From the IMG/VR virus record IMGVR_UViG_3300023109_000024, positions 1 to 61,316 of that record: a DNA stretch of 61,316 nucleotides. The stretch is one strand, 5' to 3'. Below are positions 17,890 through 28,500 of the stretch, in pieces. The stretch is from a virus. Position numbers and translations under genes: made by a program. Position 1 is the first letter of the stretch; every line of letters starts with the position of its first letter. The notes under the pieces were generated by a model. It was not told the origin of the DNA and searched no databases. It was given only the letters and a program-made list of their open reading frames with translations.

Positions 17890-20451
17890 ATGTCAGTATC
17901 TAAATATTTAAGAATTGGTTTGAGAGCAGACAAAAACCTTGCAGATCTGCCAAACAAAACAACAAGTTTGGGCAATATTCTCGATGATCTAATCCCCAAC
18001 CAGTCATTCATTCCAGGCGACCTACAAGTTATCAATGGATTAAATACAACAAATATTTGGGCTGAAGATTTAAAAGAACTTATCGATATATCTGTTCAAT
18101 ATTCACCTTTATACATAGACGACAACGGCAACCTAGCTTTTCTAGCTCCTAGTGATGTGCAGCCACGAATCAGATCAGTTGATAAGATAAGAAATGAAAA
18201 GGTTATTCTTGGCGATCCTGCCTACAGGTTAGGCGGCCAAGGACCAATTGCAAAAGTATTTCCTTCATATGCTTTAATATCTCCAAGCAGCGCACGACAA
18301 AGTCATCGCACTCAAGGCACTCCGCTAAGGCCATATACTGATATTTTTGACCCTGACCATGCAACCGTTATTACAACACAAGATTATTGGATGGACGGCA
18401 GATTCGGATTCGATTCAGCATTTCATCCATCATTCCCAGATAGGTTTGGAGGAATTTCTTGGACAGGTTGGTTGTCCAATTCAGAATCTCGTCTGGTTGA
18501 TTTCGAATGCACATCATTCTTTCTTTTGGAAAAAGACACTGGTAATTCCACCGAAGCATGGGAGCCAGTTAAAGTCAGATCTGCAGAAGAATGGACAGCG
18601 ACAGTCTACTCAGATAATACTGCTGACACAACAAAAATAACATTCACTGCCGTTGATAGTTTGCATTTGTTTCAAAATGTTGAAATGGGTACTGTCGCAG
18701 GATCACCTACACATACAATTATTGATATTGATTATACGTTCCCTGAACCTGTTTGCACGCTACAATCCATATCTGGAGCAGCAAACTTGAGTGTTAGTTC
18801 AGGTGATACGATACATTTCTCGTCACAGATAGGCACAATGATAACAGATCTAGGCTTTAGACACACTGACGAGATGGCTGTTGGAGATACGCAGCAAGTT
18901 AGAATAACAGTGTGGAATCCAAAGCCTGAAGATTTTGTTACTGCGAAAACAGTATCTGATTTTCCTTCGTTCGGCATGAGATATGATTTAGGTATTGATA
19001 TTGATATTGCAGGTGGTAATGAGAGCGAAGACGGCGATTCATTATACACGCCTTACAACTATTTCTTTGGCGCAAAATCAGGCAGTGTTAATGCACCCGT
19101 TATTCCTAATACATATACTCATTTTTCACGAAACGTAATATCTGAAAGAAATAAACATTTATCACACTACTTTCAAAATGCGCAGCCTCTTTATATTAGA
19201 TATACTGCAAAATTAAAACCTAGCGAGGTTTCGAGATTCAATACAGGTTCGGGTAATTATGAACCAACTTCCACCACCTTGACCTGGCGAGGCAATACAA
19301 GATTCCAGGGTAGCTCGACAGTAATGCGAACTATTAAAGTCGGTGATATTTTGCTATTTGCTGACCGCACTGCGCCGAATACAATGGCAGGCACCTTAGG
19401 TCCGGGAGCTGATCATTATTTCTTACAAGTTGCATCAACAAATAACGAAGATACTTTATTTGTCGAACCATTTAAATTTTCAAACCAAGGTACAAATGAA
19501 TCTCCAGATAATATTATAGGCGGCACTTACAGCTATTCGGTTAATGCACCAGTAAGATTTTATGTTATTGATAATAAAGGTCTTATAGGCATATATAATC
19601 AAACAAGTGGTGACGCTAGTGATTCCACTGCAACCAGACAACATGTGTTGCGCAGAGTGAAAAATAGTGATTATCAAGATAGTGACTTATCAACATCAGA
19701 TTATTTTGCCACTGATGTTCGTGCAGGTGACTTATTTGTAAACCTTTCGGTTTTGAGACAAACAGATGGGACTCCTATACAGACACAGGCGAAGTGGTTT
19801 GATAAAATAACAGAGGTTTCGACTACCAGTTCCGGTATAAATATTACGACTACTCCGTTTAATACTGGGAGCAATTCGCCTAGCATGAGCCGATCACGAT
19901 CAGTGAATGGGTATGGGTTAATATATGCGCATAGAGGATTAAGCGACCAATCAACTGCTACTGAATGTGTTGGTGTTGTAGGTGCAGAAGTTGCCAATCA
20001 GGTTACTAACAGCGCAAATGTTCCTTTGACTTTCATTCCTGAGGGACTTCAGACAGGAATGAAAGTTTATTTTGCAGGGATAGATGTTAATAACCCAATT
20101 ATTCCTGACGGAACAACGATTCAAAGTATAACTGGAAATACTGTAGTTTTAAGCACAACAGTCTCTTTGAATCAATCTATCACTATTGTGTTTGCTCCTT
20201 CAGCATCAACAAGCAACAAAGAAGGTTGTATCATGCCTTTAAATACTGCGCCGCCATTTGCAGGTACTGATGATGGATTAGAGACAACAGGAACAGCACC
20301 GCATTTAGTTGTTGGCGGCGAGTTTGCAATTTCAGGAATAAAATTCGAGGATGCGACATCCGTAGAAGTGACGCCATCAACCGATGATGCTGATGGAGGG
20401 TTATTACTTAAAACACCTGACGGAACTAAGTATTGGGCACTTACAGATTAA
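17890..20451 (+). CDS. virion structural protein, the only rightward gene
   Basis: This 853-residue protein opens SVSKYLRIGLRADKNLADLP, with a KTTSLGNILDDL block and IWAEDLKELIDI, a start shared by structural proteins of marine T4-like phages. The middle is beta-rich (KVGDILLFADRTAPNTMAG). The C-terminus has GIKFEDATSVEVTPSTDDAD and ends LLKTPDGTKYWALTD, a display-like ending. No enzyme motif, coiled coil or membrane segment is seen. The start has an AAAGGA site 5 bases before the ATG, and the gene is served by the rightward half of the palindromic late promoter. Its stop codon overlaps that of the convergent 391-residue gene. Base composition looks like that of its neighbours, so the inversion need not be recent. 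Confidence 0.85.
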   Translation: MSVSKYLRIGLRADKNLADLPNKTTSLGNILDDLIPNQSFIPGDLQVINGLNTTNIWAEDLKELIDISVQYSPLYIDDNGNLAFLAPSDVQPRIRSVDKIRNEKVILGDPAYRLGGQGPIAKVFPSYALISPSSARQSHRTQGTPLRPYTDIFDPDHATVITTQDYWMDGRFGFDSAFHPSFPDRFGGISWTGWLSNSESRLVDFECTSFFLLEKDTGNSTEAWEPVKVRSAEEWTATVYSDNTADTTKITFTAVDSLHLFQNVEMGTVAGSPTHTIIDIDYTFPEPVCTLQSISGAANLSVSSGDTIHFSSQIGTMITDLGFRHTDEMAVGDTQQVRITVWNPKPEDFVTAKTVSDFPSFGMRYDLGIDIDIAGGNESEDGDSLYTPYNYFFGAKSGSVNAPVIPNTYTHFSRNVISERNKHLSHYFQNAQPLYIRYTAKLKPSEVSRFNTGSGNYEPTSTTLTWRGNTRFQGSSTVMRTIKVGDILLFADRTAPNTMAGTLGPGADHYFLQVASTNNEDTLFVEPFKFSNQGTNESPDNIIGGTYSYSVNAPVRFYVIDNKGLIGIYNQTSGDASDSTATRQHVLRRVKNSDYQDSDLSTSDYFATDVRAGDLFVNLSVLRQTDGTPIQTQAKWFDKITEVSTTSSGINITTTPFNTGSNSPSMSRSRSVNGYGLIYAHRGLSDQSTATECVGVVGAEVANQVTNSANVPLTFIPEGLQTGMKVYFAGIDVNNPIIPDGTTIQSITGNTVVLSTTVSLNQSITIVFAPSASTSNKEGCIMPLNTAPPFAGTDDGLETTGTAPHLVVGGEFAISGIKFEDATSVEVTPSTDDADGGLLLKTPDGTKYWALTD

Positions 20452-21623
20452 TTAGGGTCTTCGAATAAACTTTCGTTACTCGTCAACAACAAATAATAAT
20501 CTTCTCCGTTGACCGTAATTTTTGCTTTATGTGTCCAATTAGATGCAGCATCAACAGGAACATTGTTCAGTATTGTTCGGGTTGATTGATTAGCGCCTGA
20601 AGTTGTAGTGACTAATATTTTTGGACTCTCTTTCCAAATCAAATTTAATACTCTTGCTGATTGATTCGAAACACCTGTTTTAATCACTGCTCTAGAAGTA
20701 TTGTCCGACCCTGTGAAACTATTATCTTCCACCCAAGGATTTCTTGTATCACTGAATGCTCTTAATACTTGCGGAGGCTCGCCGCCATAAATGAATAACC
20801 CAGGCATAATATCATTATTTGCAAATGAATTTGCTGCTGTGGGTAGTGGAATATTATTAGGATTTACAATATGAACGGGACCGCCAAATTCAATTAATCT
20901 ATCGAATGCATTTGACTTATATGAAACCAGATTTCTTGATTTTTTATACAGCAAAGTGTCTAACGAATTTTCGACCTGAGTAGCAAATTCACTTGCGGTT
21001 GTTGACTTCAAAAAGGTTACTTCAAAACTCTGATCTCTTTCTGCATTTAACCCTTCTTCATTTTCCTGATTGTTCCAGGTATTGATAATGCCGCCAGTTC
21101 CATCATTTAGCGTGACCCTATCTTTTGAAAAGTTGGTGATATTTTCGAAATATACTGGCTCGGGACGAAAGAATTTTTTAACTTCAAGATCATAAAAAAA
21201 TGCCCAATTACGAACAGGACCTTTAGTGGCCCCAGAATATTCATATAATCTAAACCTGTCTTCTCCATTACTGTCACCTACAATATGATATACTCGTTGA
21301 TTTGAACTGTTAAGCGTATACAATATTGTATCATTTGAATACGGAACTCTGCCTAATGCTGTTTTCGGTATAACGACATAAGTAAATGTAGAATCAGGAA
21401 TGCCTGTTGTATAAAAAACTTCATCATTTTCAGCAAATTGATTTGCGCTAGCAGTATATGCATCGGCGCCATAATCAAACTCATCCTCAAAAGATAAATT
21501 ACCTGCAAAAAGTCTAATGTCATCAGCAATACCTACACCGCCAAGGTTATTGAGAATACCTGCCGCCGATGCGGGATCTTGTGATTCCAGTAAATTGTTA
21601 TCTCGTGCAAAACCTAATGCCAT
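20448..21623 (-). CDS. virion structural protein of marine T4-like type
   Basis: This 391-residue protein starts MALGFARDNNLLESQDPASA, followed by GILNNLGGVGIADDIRLF and a gap-free set of beta strands. The NNLGG and IADDI-LF-GN elements are typical of proteins in this region of marine T4-like phages. The C-terminal part ends ITVNGEDYYLLLTSNESLFE. No catalytic motif was found. It follows the leucine-rich-repeat gene by 12 bases and converges on the rightward gene, with the two TAA stops sharing TTAA. It is probably a fiber or connector protein; nothing in the sequence fixes where it sits. Confidence 0.75.
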   Translation of the reverse strand: MALGFARDNNLLESQDPASAAGILNNLGGVGIADDIRLFAGNLSFEDEFDYGADAYTASANQFAENDEVFYTTGIPDSTFTYVVIPKTALGRVPYSNDTILYTLNSSNQRVYHIVGDSNGEDRFRLYEYSGATKGPVRNWAFFYDLEVKKFFRPEPVYFENITNFSKDRVTLNDGTGGIINTWNNQENEEGLNAERDQSFEVTFLKSTTASEFATQVENSLDTLLYKKSRNLVSYKSNAFDRLIEFGGPVHIVNPNNIPLPTAANSFANNDIMPGLFIYGGEPPQVLRAFSDTRNPWVEDNSFTGSDNTSRAVIKTGVSNQSARVLNLIWKESPKILVTTTSGANQSTRTILNNVPVDAASNWTHKAKITVNGEDYYLLLTSNESLFEDPN

Positions 21624-21635
21624 TTTAGTACCTTA

Positions 21636-24600
21636 TTATGGATTAACACTTATTGTCCAACCCTTACCTTTCAAAAAGTCAATGATTGCTTCAGTGTCTC
21701 CATCTGCGTTTAGTCGAGTCAAAGTGACCCTTGAGTTACCTGTTAAAGTTATGTTTACGCCGCCTCTGTTTCTTAAATCGTAATTTGATTTCATGTCCTG
21801 TAATAGACGTTTAGCAGAACCCAAGAATAAATCGTTGTTTGCCACGTTTAAAGTATTAATATATTTATTAGTACTAAGAGACCCTGACTGATATGTCGTT
21901 AATAAATTATTGCTGAGATTGACTTTAGATAGCCTAGACGATAATGACAAATCAGGCATAAATCCTACCATTGCATTGTTACTTGCATTTAAATTCCATG
22001 CTCTGGGACAATCGATAGTTGAAATTGCAGTGAACTCATTATTTTGCACTTGTATATTTCTGACATTACTGTTCTTTAAAGCAAATGTGCCTGTCAACTT
22101 ATTGTCGTGCAAAGTGAGTTCTCTTAACGAATCAGAATTTTCCCAATCGGGCATAACACCAGACAATTGCGTTGATGTTATATTGAATTCTTGAATTGCA
22201 GTTAGGAAAGATATATTTGGCATTTTTCCTCTGATATTAGACCCAGTTGTTTTATCTCTTCCCTGTCCTGTCAAGGAGAATTCTATTAAAGATCCGCCAC
22301 AAGGTTCGAAAGTTTTTGATGTTTCCTGGCGCTCTGAATTGGTAGCAGATGCAACAAGAATTCTCCTTACAGGTCTTACATTATATATTGCTCCTTTCTG
22401 CGCTTCAACTTGCTCACCCGTTCTAAAACTTTGTGCCATACCACTAACAAGGGCATTTCCGTTGACTTGTTGCTGTTTTGGATTAGGTCCTTCAGTGGAT
22501 GACCAATATATTCCGCCTTGACTCTTGATATTAAAACTGTTAATCTTATAATCTTGATTAGTTGATACTATTTTAAATACAACATCCGTATTGCCGGCCA
22601 GGGTTATAGGTAAAAGTGCTGAAAAGGTTGTTGTTACGGCTGTACTTGATTGACTAATATGAAACACAGTATTCGTAACTAGCCCTAATTCCTGTGCTTG
22701 GCGAGGAGATTCTGCATAAATGTCAATGTCGCTATATTTTCCTGGCGAACCGGTTACGCCAGCAGGCAAAGGATTTGCTTGTCCTCCACTAACATTGCTT
22801 CCGGTAGTTGCTGCTGTAAATGTGTCAGTTAAGGAATACACCTCCCCAGTAGTTCCAGCAATTATATTCCATTGAGGGTCGCCGCCGTTACCTAAATCTG
22901 TAATAGCGTAATCTCTTCCTACAACAAAAGAACCTGAAGGAACTTGAGCATCTCTAACATAAGCAACAGTACACGAAACTTCATATGTACCCTGAGGCAA
23001 TGATATCGGATCAGTTTCTAATGTTGTTCCTACATTGGGAACGCCTCCATCATTTGCTATGGCAACAGTTAATTTGTTCGATCCGCCAGTAAGAATAGTC
23101 GGACTACCTGATGCTGTAAATCCAAAAGAAGGTGATGATGATGATGTAGCGGTGAAATTAGGGTTTACAAAATAATTTACATCACCATTGGTGCCATTGT
23201 GATTATTTGATGTCCTAAACGCTTCTGACCCAGTATTCTTAAATGCGGCAGGTGTCGAGACATTTGAAGGCACAGAGGAAGTATATGCACCCTGCGATAA
23301 AGTAGGCACTGAAAAATTATTTGATTCAGGTGCTGTGATGTCATTACTAGAACTTGTTGGTTTCAGGTTTCGATACATTAATTCAAGTTCATCTCTAGCA
23401 GGCAAATACCAATCACTTTTGCCGCCAGGAGATGTCGCATTAAGATCGACAATGTATTTTGTAGCTGCATAATCAGTACTATTCGCACCACCGTGTTCGT
23501 CAGTCGTATTTGTTACGCCGTCATTTGTTGACGGTGATCCTTGCGCACCTGTGCCGGAGCCAGTAAACCTAGGCAAAAATTCTTCGTATTGTTTATCAGC
23601 AACAACAAGATGATATTGCTCTTGAGAATTGTTCTTTAATGTTCCTGCGTAATATCCTCCGCCGTACTCTGATCCTATTCCCCCGGTAGGTTCATCAGCA
23701 ATCACCTCTTGAAAGTCGTTGCCAAAGAAGTTTGCTTGTCCTGGTTGACTATCATGGTTGCCACCGCTTAATTTAAATACCTTTAACTGTTCTGTCCCGC
23801 TAAATGTCCCAGGAGTCATTTTTCCAGTAAGGCGTGTATTCTGAAAATAAATGTTTGACAACTCCGGCAATCCGATAAATAATGTGGCAGTATTTGCTGT
23901 TACATATGAATTTTGAAAGTGTATATATTTTAACTTGTTGCAGCCAGTAAAGTATCCGTCAATTCCCCCTGACGGATTTGCACGACTGTAATTATTGTAA
24001 TGCCAATAATATGTTAAATTTTGTTTACCCGATACGTTAATCACTTCTAAATTATTGTACCCTGCTTGAATTTTTATTATTGAATCAGGTACAGTAACTA
24101 CTTGCCCAGGGGTCCCATTAGAAGATAGTTGGGAATACATATAATTGCCGTAAATATATAAGTATTTAAGGTTATTGGGTTGTCCTTGAACTTTGCTGTC
24201 CATAGTGTATGAGTTATGCGTAACTTCGTGATGCAAGTACTGAAACTGTTGACGATAAATTTCATATAATTCAATATTATTGCCGTTAACTTTAGGTGAG
24301 CAGGCATTGCCAGCTTCTCTAACTCCTAACATTCTTCTTGTTCTTTTGCTGTACCAATCCCAAGCGTCAAAGTAAAAGTTCTTTAATTTTGACGGTTCAA
24401 GGGAACCTGTTCCGCTCGCCTTAAGTTGCCGGATATCTATAGGAGTGTCATCCGAAAAGGTGCATCTTGTAACAAGCGTTGTCACGGAAGATGGCATATA
24501 ATCTGTTAATTGCTGCTGTGCAGTTTTATCTGATCTTGAAAGATCGTTATTAGTTTGATATATATAAATAAGTTTACCGTTTGTGTTACTTGAAACATTG

Positions 24601-25583
24601 CCTCCAGATATATCAAAGAAATCGGGCATTTCGTAAAAATCGTTTGCAGCAATGTTAATATATGCCAAATTTTTCATTTCAACCTTCGGAAACTCATTTA
24701 CCCTTAATGCTCTTCGGGTTGAAGTATCCCACAAATCTAGTCGTGCAATATCGTTAGGATTTTTAAAGATATCTATATACGTTTCAGCAAATGTTACACC
24801 CGGATTATAGAAAAAATCTTTACTTGCAGTGCCAGCTGACCCACTTATTGCGACCTCCCTACCTATAGAACCTTCGGCCATTGCAGTATTAGTAAACAGT
24901 ATTGATGGCGGAATATTTTTTGTTGCATTCGTACTATCAACTCTTATCCTCGCCTTATTAAATACTCCAATAATCCTAAATGGAATGTTTCTCATCGCAA
25001 AGAATTGTTTATTTGTGCCGTTTATGTTTACAGTTACTTTATGTGTAGGAACTTCAGCGAGAAATCTTTTTGCAGTCAACTCTCCTGTGAACAATATATT
25101 CTCGGCTTGAAGAACTGACTCGCCACCTGAACCAGTGATTACGGTATCAGCGCCATAAAATATAGGATCTGATGCAGCAAAAGGAGGTAGTTGCGACCAT
25201 GAAGAAACACGACTTGTAGATATATCCGCACTTTTGTGTCCTGGGACAGACGTAGAATAATCAACATAGTTGTATTTTATTGCGCCTGCTCGAAGTTGAT
25301 GATCTATTCTCAGATTAAAATTAGTTTCTCTTTCAATGCCGCCTAGTAATAAAGCATCGTTGCCGACAGCTATACTAGATTGATAGTTTGAATAGTTTTC
25401 TTTTTCCTGGTCAATGTCAAGACCTGACAGATTATGCAATTGCGCTGTTGTCAAATCATAATTCTGAATGCCACGAATGTGATCTAAATCAAGTCTATTT
25501 AACCCGATGTTTCTTAATGACTCAGATTGATTTTCTACATCACTAAGATAATTACCGACATTTAATCCTGTGTAAATTGCCAT
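21636..25583 (-). CDS. leucine-rich-repeat protein with a split DUF1566 domain
   Basis: This 1315-residue protein is unusual for a phage. Two leucine-rich-repeat tracts are visible. One spans about residues 468-600 (NLKYLYIYGNYMYSQL, LEVINVSGKQNL, KLKYIHFQNSYV, LSNIYFQNTRLTGKM). The other spans about 1126-1265 (FNITSTQLSGVMPDW, LRELTLHDNKLTGTF, LSKVNLSNNLLTTY, INTLNVANNDLFLG). Between them is a DUF1566-type (C-type-lectin-like) fold in two halves, KSDWYLPARDELELMYRN at 719 and GGIYWSSTEG with NVRPVRRI at 1022-1070. About 280 residues are inserted between the halves, including a YAITDLGNGGDPQWNIIAGT module. The LxGxMPxW repeats are like those of secreted adhesion proteins. It is probably a receptor-binding protein. 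The ATG overlaps the upstream stop by one base. Confidence 0.82.
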   Translation of the reverse strand: MAIYTGLNVGNYLSDVENQSESLRNIGLNRLDLDHIRGIQNYDLTTAQLHNLSGLDIDQEKENYSNYQSSIAVGNDALLLGGIERETNFNLRIDHQLRAGAIKYNYVDYSTSVPGHKSADISTSRVSSWSQLPPFAASDPIFYGADTVITGSGGESVLQAENILFTGELTAKRFLAEVPTHKVTVNINGTNKQFFAMRNIPFRIIGVFNKARIRVDSTNATKNIPPSILFTNTAMAEGSIGREVAISGSAGTASKDFFYNPGVTFAETYIDIFKNPNDIARLDLWDTSTRRALRVNEFPKVEMKNLAYINIAANDFYEMPDFFDISGGNVSSNTNGKLIYIYQTNNDLSRSDKTAQQQLTDYMPSSVTTLVTRCTFSDDTPIDIRQLKASGTGSLEPSKLKNFYFDAWDWYSKRTRRMLGVREAGNACSPKVNGNNIELYEIYRQQFQYLHHEVTHNSYTMDSKVQGQPNNLKYLYIYGNYMYSQLSSNGTPGQVVTVPDSIIKIQAGYNNLEVINVSGKQNLTYYWHYNNYSRANPSGGIDGYFTGCNKLKYIHFQNSYVTANTATLFIGLPELSNIYFQNTRLTGKMTPGTFSGTEQLKVFKLSGGNHDSQPGQANFFGNDFQEVIADEPTGGIGSEYGGGYYAGTLKNNSQEQYHLVVADKQYEEFLPRFTGSGTGAQGSPSTNDGVTNTTDEHGGANSTDYAATKYIVDLNATSPGGKSDWYLPARDELELMYRNLKPTSSSNDITAPESNNFSVPTLSQGAYTSSVPSNVSTPAAFKNTGSEAFRTSNNHNGTNGDVNYFVNPNFTATSSSSPSFGFTASGSPTILTGGSNKLTVAIANDGGVPNVGTTLETDPISLPQGTYEVSCTVAYVRDAQVPSGSFVVGRDYAITDLGNGGDPQWNIIAGTTGEVYSLTDTFTAATTGSNVSGGQANPLPAGVTGSPGKYSDIDIYAESPRQAQELGLVTNTVFHISQSSTAVTTTFSALLPITLAGNTDVVFKIVSTNQDYKINSFNIKSQGGIYWSSTEGPNPKQQQVNGNALVSGMAQSFRTGEQVEAQKGAIYNVRPVRRILVASATNSERQETSKTFEPCGGSLIEFSLTGQGRDKTTGSNIRGKMPNISFLTAIQEFNITSTQLSGVMPDWENSDSLRELTLHDNKLTGTFALKNSNVRNIQVQNNEFTAISTIDCPRAWNLNASNNAMVGFMPDLSLSSRLSKVNLSNNLLTTYQSGSLSTNKYINTLNVANNDLFLGSAKRLLQDMKSNYDLRNRGGVNITLTGNSRVTLTRLNADGDTEAIIDFLKGKGWTISVNP

Positions 25584-28500
25584 TATTGCTCCTTACACGT
25601 TAGCGTCATTTGAACTGATGCCGTATCTGACTCAGCAACGGGTGTCACTTTAAAATAATACGCTTCATTATTAAACAATCCGGGAGTCATTACTGCCCTG
25701 TCGATGTCAAATATATTTTGTAATCCGAATTTCACAGCTTCATCTTCTCCGATATAAAATGAATATATGTTTTCGCCTGGCGCTAAAGGCAAATCAGTTT
25801 GAGTATCAAACCTTATCCCTGATAAATTATCTTCAGATAAAAAGTTTGACGGCGCTTGATCTGCAGTTGTTTGTACGTCTTTGACGATGACAATATTCGA
25901 TGTTTCATTACCTTCAACATTAAATTCACTACTAGATCTTCCGGGACCTTCAAATTGTGCATCTATCTGACTCTGCTCAACGGACTCCGAGAAATTGCCT
26001 TGTGAATCTAATCCTGTTGCATCCACTTGTCCTATAGTGCCTAAAAAGTTAGGGACATGTGTGCTTCTGGTTGTTGAAGATATTTCTTCAACAATAATAT
26101 TATTTATTCGAGCGTTAGACTTCATTGCAACAAACAAGTAAAGAGGTTGAACATCAAACCGAAAAACTTCTGCAACCGTGAAATCTCTTGAACTATCAGC
26201 TATTGAAATTTTATTATCATCCTCAAGGGTTACGACCTTTGCATCTATTGCTGATGTCGATGAAAAATCAAAATCTGGGGTTTCAGTAGTACGCTTTGCT
26301 ATATATGCAGTAAATATTCTTGATCCGTCAACAAGTTCAATAGAAGGTTTAGTTACGAACACATACCCCGTACCCACGCCGCCAACACCCACTTCCGCTT
26401 CTCCTAAAGTGCTGCCTGATACCGGAGGAAAGGTTGATCCGAATCTTATTCTTTGATCCCAGGTAATTTCATCTACTTCACTTGAAGGTTCAGCAGGTTG
26501 ATCGACACCTTGAATAGGATACGATATTGTTTGAACAGTTACTTGTATGCAGGAAGCGATACCATATCTGCCAGAGAATGGGCGTTCTACGCCCTCAATA
26601 CGATAATCCTGTTCAAACCTTGTGCCTTCACTGATATCAGCTTCACGTAAATCAGCAAGCGTTGAAGCCGATCTTAGATGAGTACTTGATGACCATTCAA
26701 CATGTAATTGTTTGTTTATGTCAAAATATTCACCTGAGTCGAAAACTGAAGTGGCTTCTTCTTCACCTTCACCGCCTTCTTCGCCATCACCTTCACTTTG
26801 TATGACAGGGGGATCATACGGATACACTTTTTTATTTGTACCAAATGTCAGAACTCCTACTGAATCATCACCTTCAGTGCTAGTAGAAGGAGCATCACCA
26901 GTCACACCAATTGCAAAATCTGCTGTAAGTGTGTGCGCACTAAATCTGGGGTCTCGATTATAAGGATTCAAAAAATGAATTTTAAATCTATTTCCGTATA
27001 TTGGCGTATCAGAAGCAACAATACTCCTATACGAGGTCAGTTTTGCGGGAAATAGATTTGTATCCAAGCCCGAATTAATTTGAACAACATCGGAGGCGGC
27101 AAAGCCATTCAAAAATGCCCTTTCGCCGAAATCATTTTGTACCAACTGGCAATTTGAACCATCTCTTCTTACAAGATCAGCTGAATCAGTAACTCCTTCT
27201 CGTAAACTTAAATACGTATTCGGCAGCCCCTGCCCTATAAGTTTGCCGAAATTATCAAGTAGTGTTAATGGGGTAGGCGCCTGAGTATAAGGTAGTGTTG
27301 TGTCAGCAGGATCTTTAAACTCTAATACATTTCTATTTGTAAAAGTAACAGCGACATCTTTTTCAAATCTTTGTTTTGAACATAAACTGACCGATTTAGT
27401 GCCGTGATGCCCGTCAGGACTAACTTTGACTTTAAGTATATCAACCCTTACATTTTTATCTGCTATAGCAGAAAGTGTCATGGGATAAATCTTTTTATTG
27501 TTTAGTGTGCCTTCATAAGCAGCAAACGATGCATCGTATCCGAAAGAATTTAAAATTTTTGTTTTTGGGTGCATTGCAATAACTGATCCTACGGGTACAG
27601 GTTCACCGGGCGATCTGGTGAACGTCCGAGTATCTCCGGTTACTGCGCTCAAAGTAATATTGCCTTCATCGCCTCCATCGATATAGTACGATGATCCGTA
27701 TTTGTAAACAAATGATGGTTCAACAAGGTTAGAAGTATTTTTGTTGAATACAACATATCTAAATTTAAAATCTGCTGCTTGCAATGCAGGTGTTGTCAGT
27801 TTATTTTCAATCACCCACGTATGCAAAAGAACCCATCGTGCTTCACCACTTCCTGCAGGAACAAATGCATAAAACTTTGCGCCGATTGCGCCATACCATG
27901 AAAATTCAATTTTGTACATTGTCACAGTTTCTAAATTGGCAATGTGACCTGAAGGACCTGTGCCGTTCAAAGGATCGCCATTCCACTTAGATCTTGGCAC
28001 TCTTACTTCAAACATCTCAGATGATTTGTCACGACCAGGTGGCAGTTGAGGCTCTGCTCTTTCGCCAGCAGAATTTACATCCATTTCAACTTGTGGTTTT
28101 CTGTAATCATCGGCAGGCTGCAAGTTCATTCCTGCAGGATCTTCAAGAACTGAATCAGGAATCCTTTGTGTTGATCTTCTTACGATATTCCATTGTGACC
28201 CTGTAACCTGCATCATATATTGATCGGTGTCATTGGAGCAACCCCATTCTATTTTATCAGATTGCTCTCTAGGATTGTTTTTCATGCGTAAACCAAACGT
28301 AAACCCTGAAACACGACCTGGCTGATATCTAAAGGTTTGTTTACTTTCTAATACACCTACAGAAGTATTATTTTCGTCTCCGCCAGGTCTAGTGAAATCG
28401 CCTCGAGTATAATTTTGTATTGCTAAATACTCTCCTACATCAGGAATCAAAGCGCCGCCAATTGACGGATTTTTGAAATTATAGTTTATTGTTGTTCGTC

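Noticed and set aside
17830-20451. Possible invertible DNA segment around the single rightward gene
   Set aside because: No inverted repeats long enough for a recombinase were seen at the two ends, and no recombinase gene is in the window.
20440-20460. Terminator between the convergent genes
   Set aside because: The stops overlap and no stem-loop with a T run was found on either strand.
22350-23430. Diversity-generating retroelement target in the DUF1566 domain
   Set aside because: DUF1566-like folds can be such targets, but there is no reverse transcriptase and no template repeat in the window.
24563-24570. TATAAATA on the plus strand inside the LRR gene (and another at 38326-38333)
   Set aside because: Both read antisense inside genes with no rightward gene after them; chance matches in AT-rich coding sequence.
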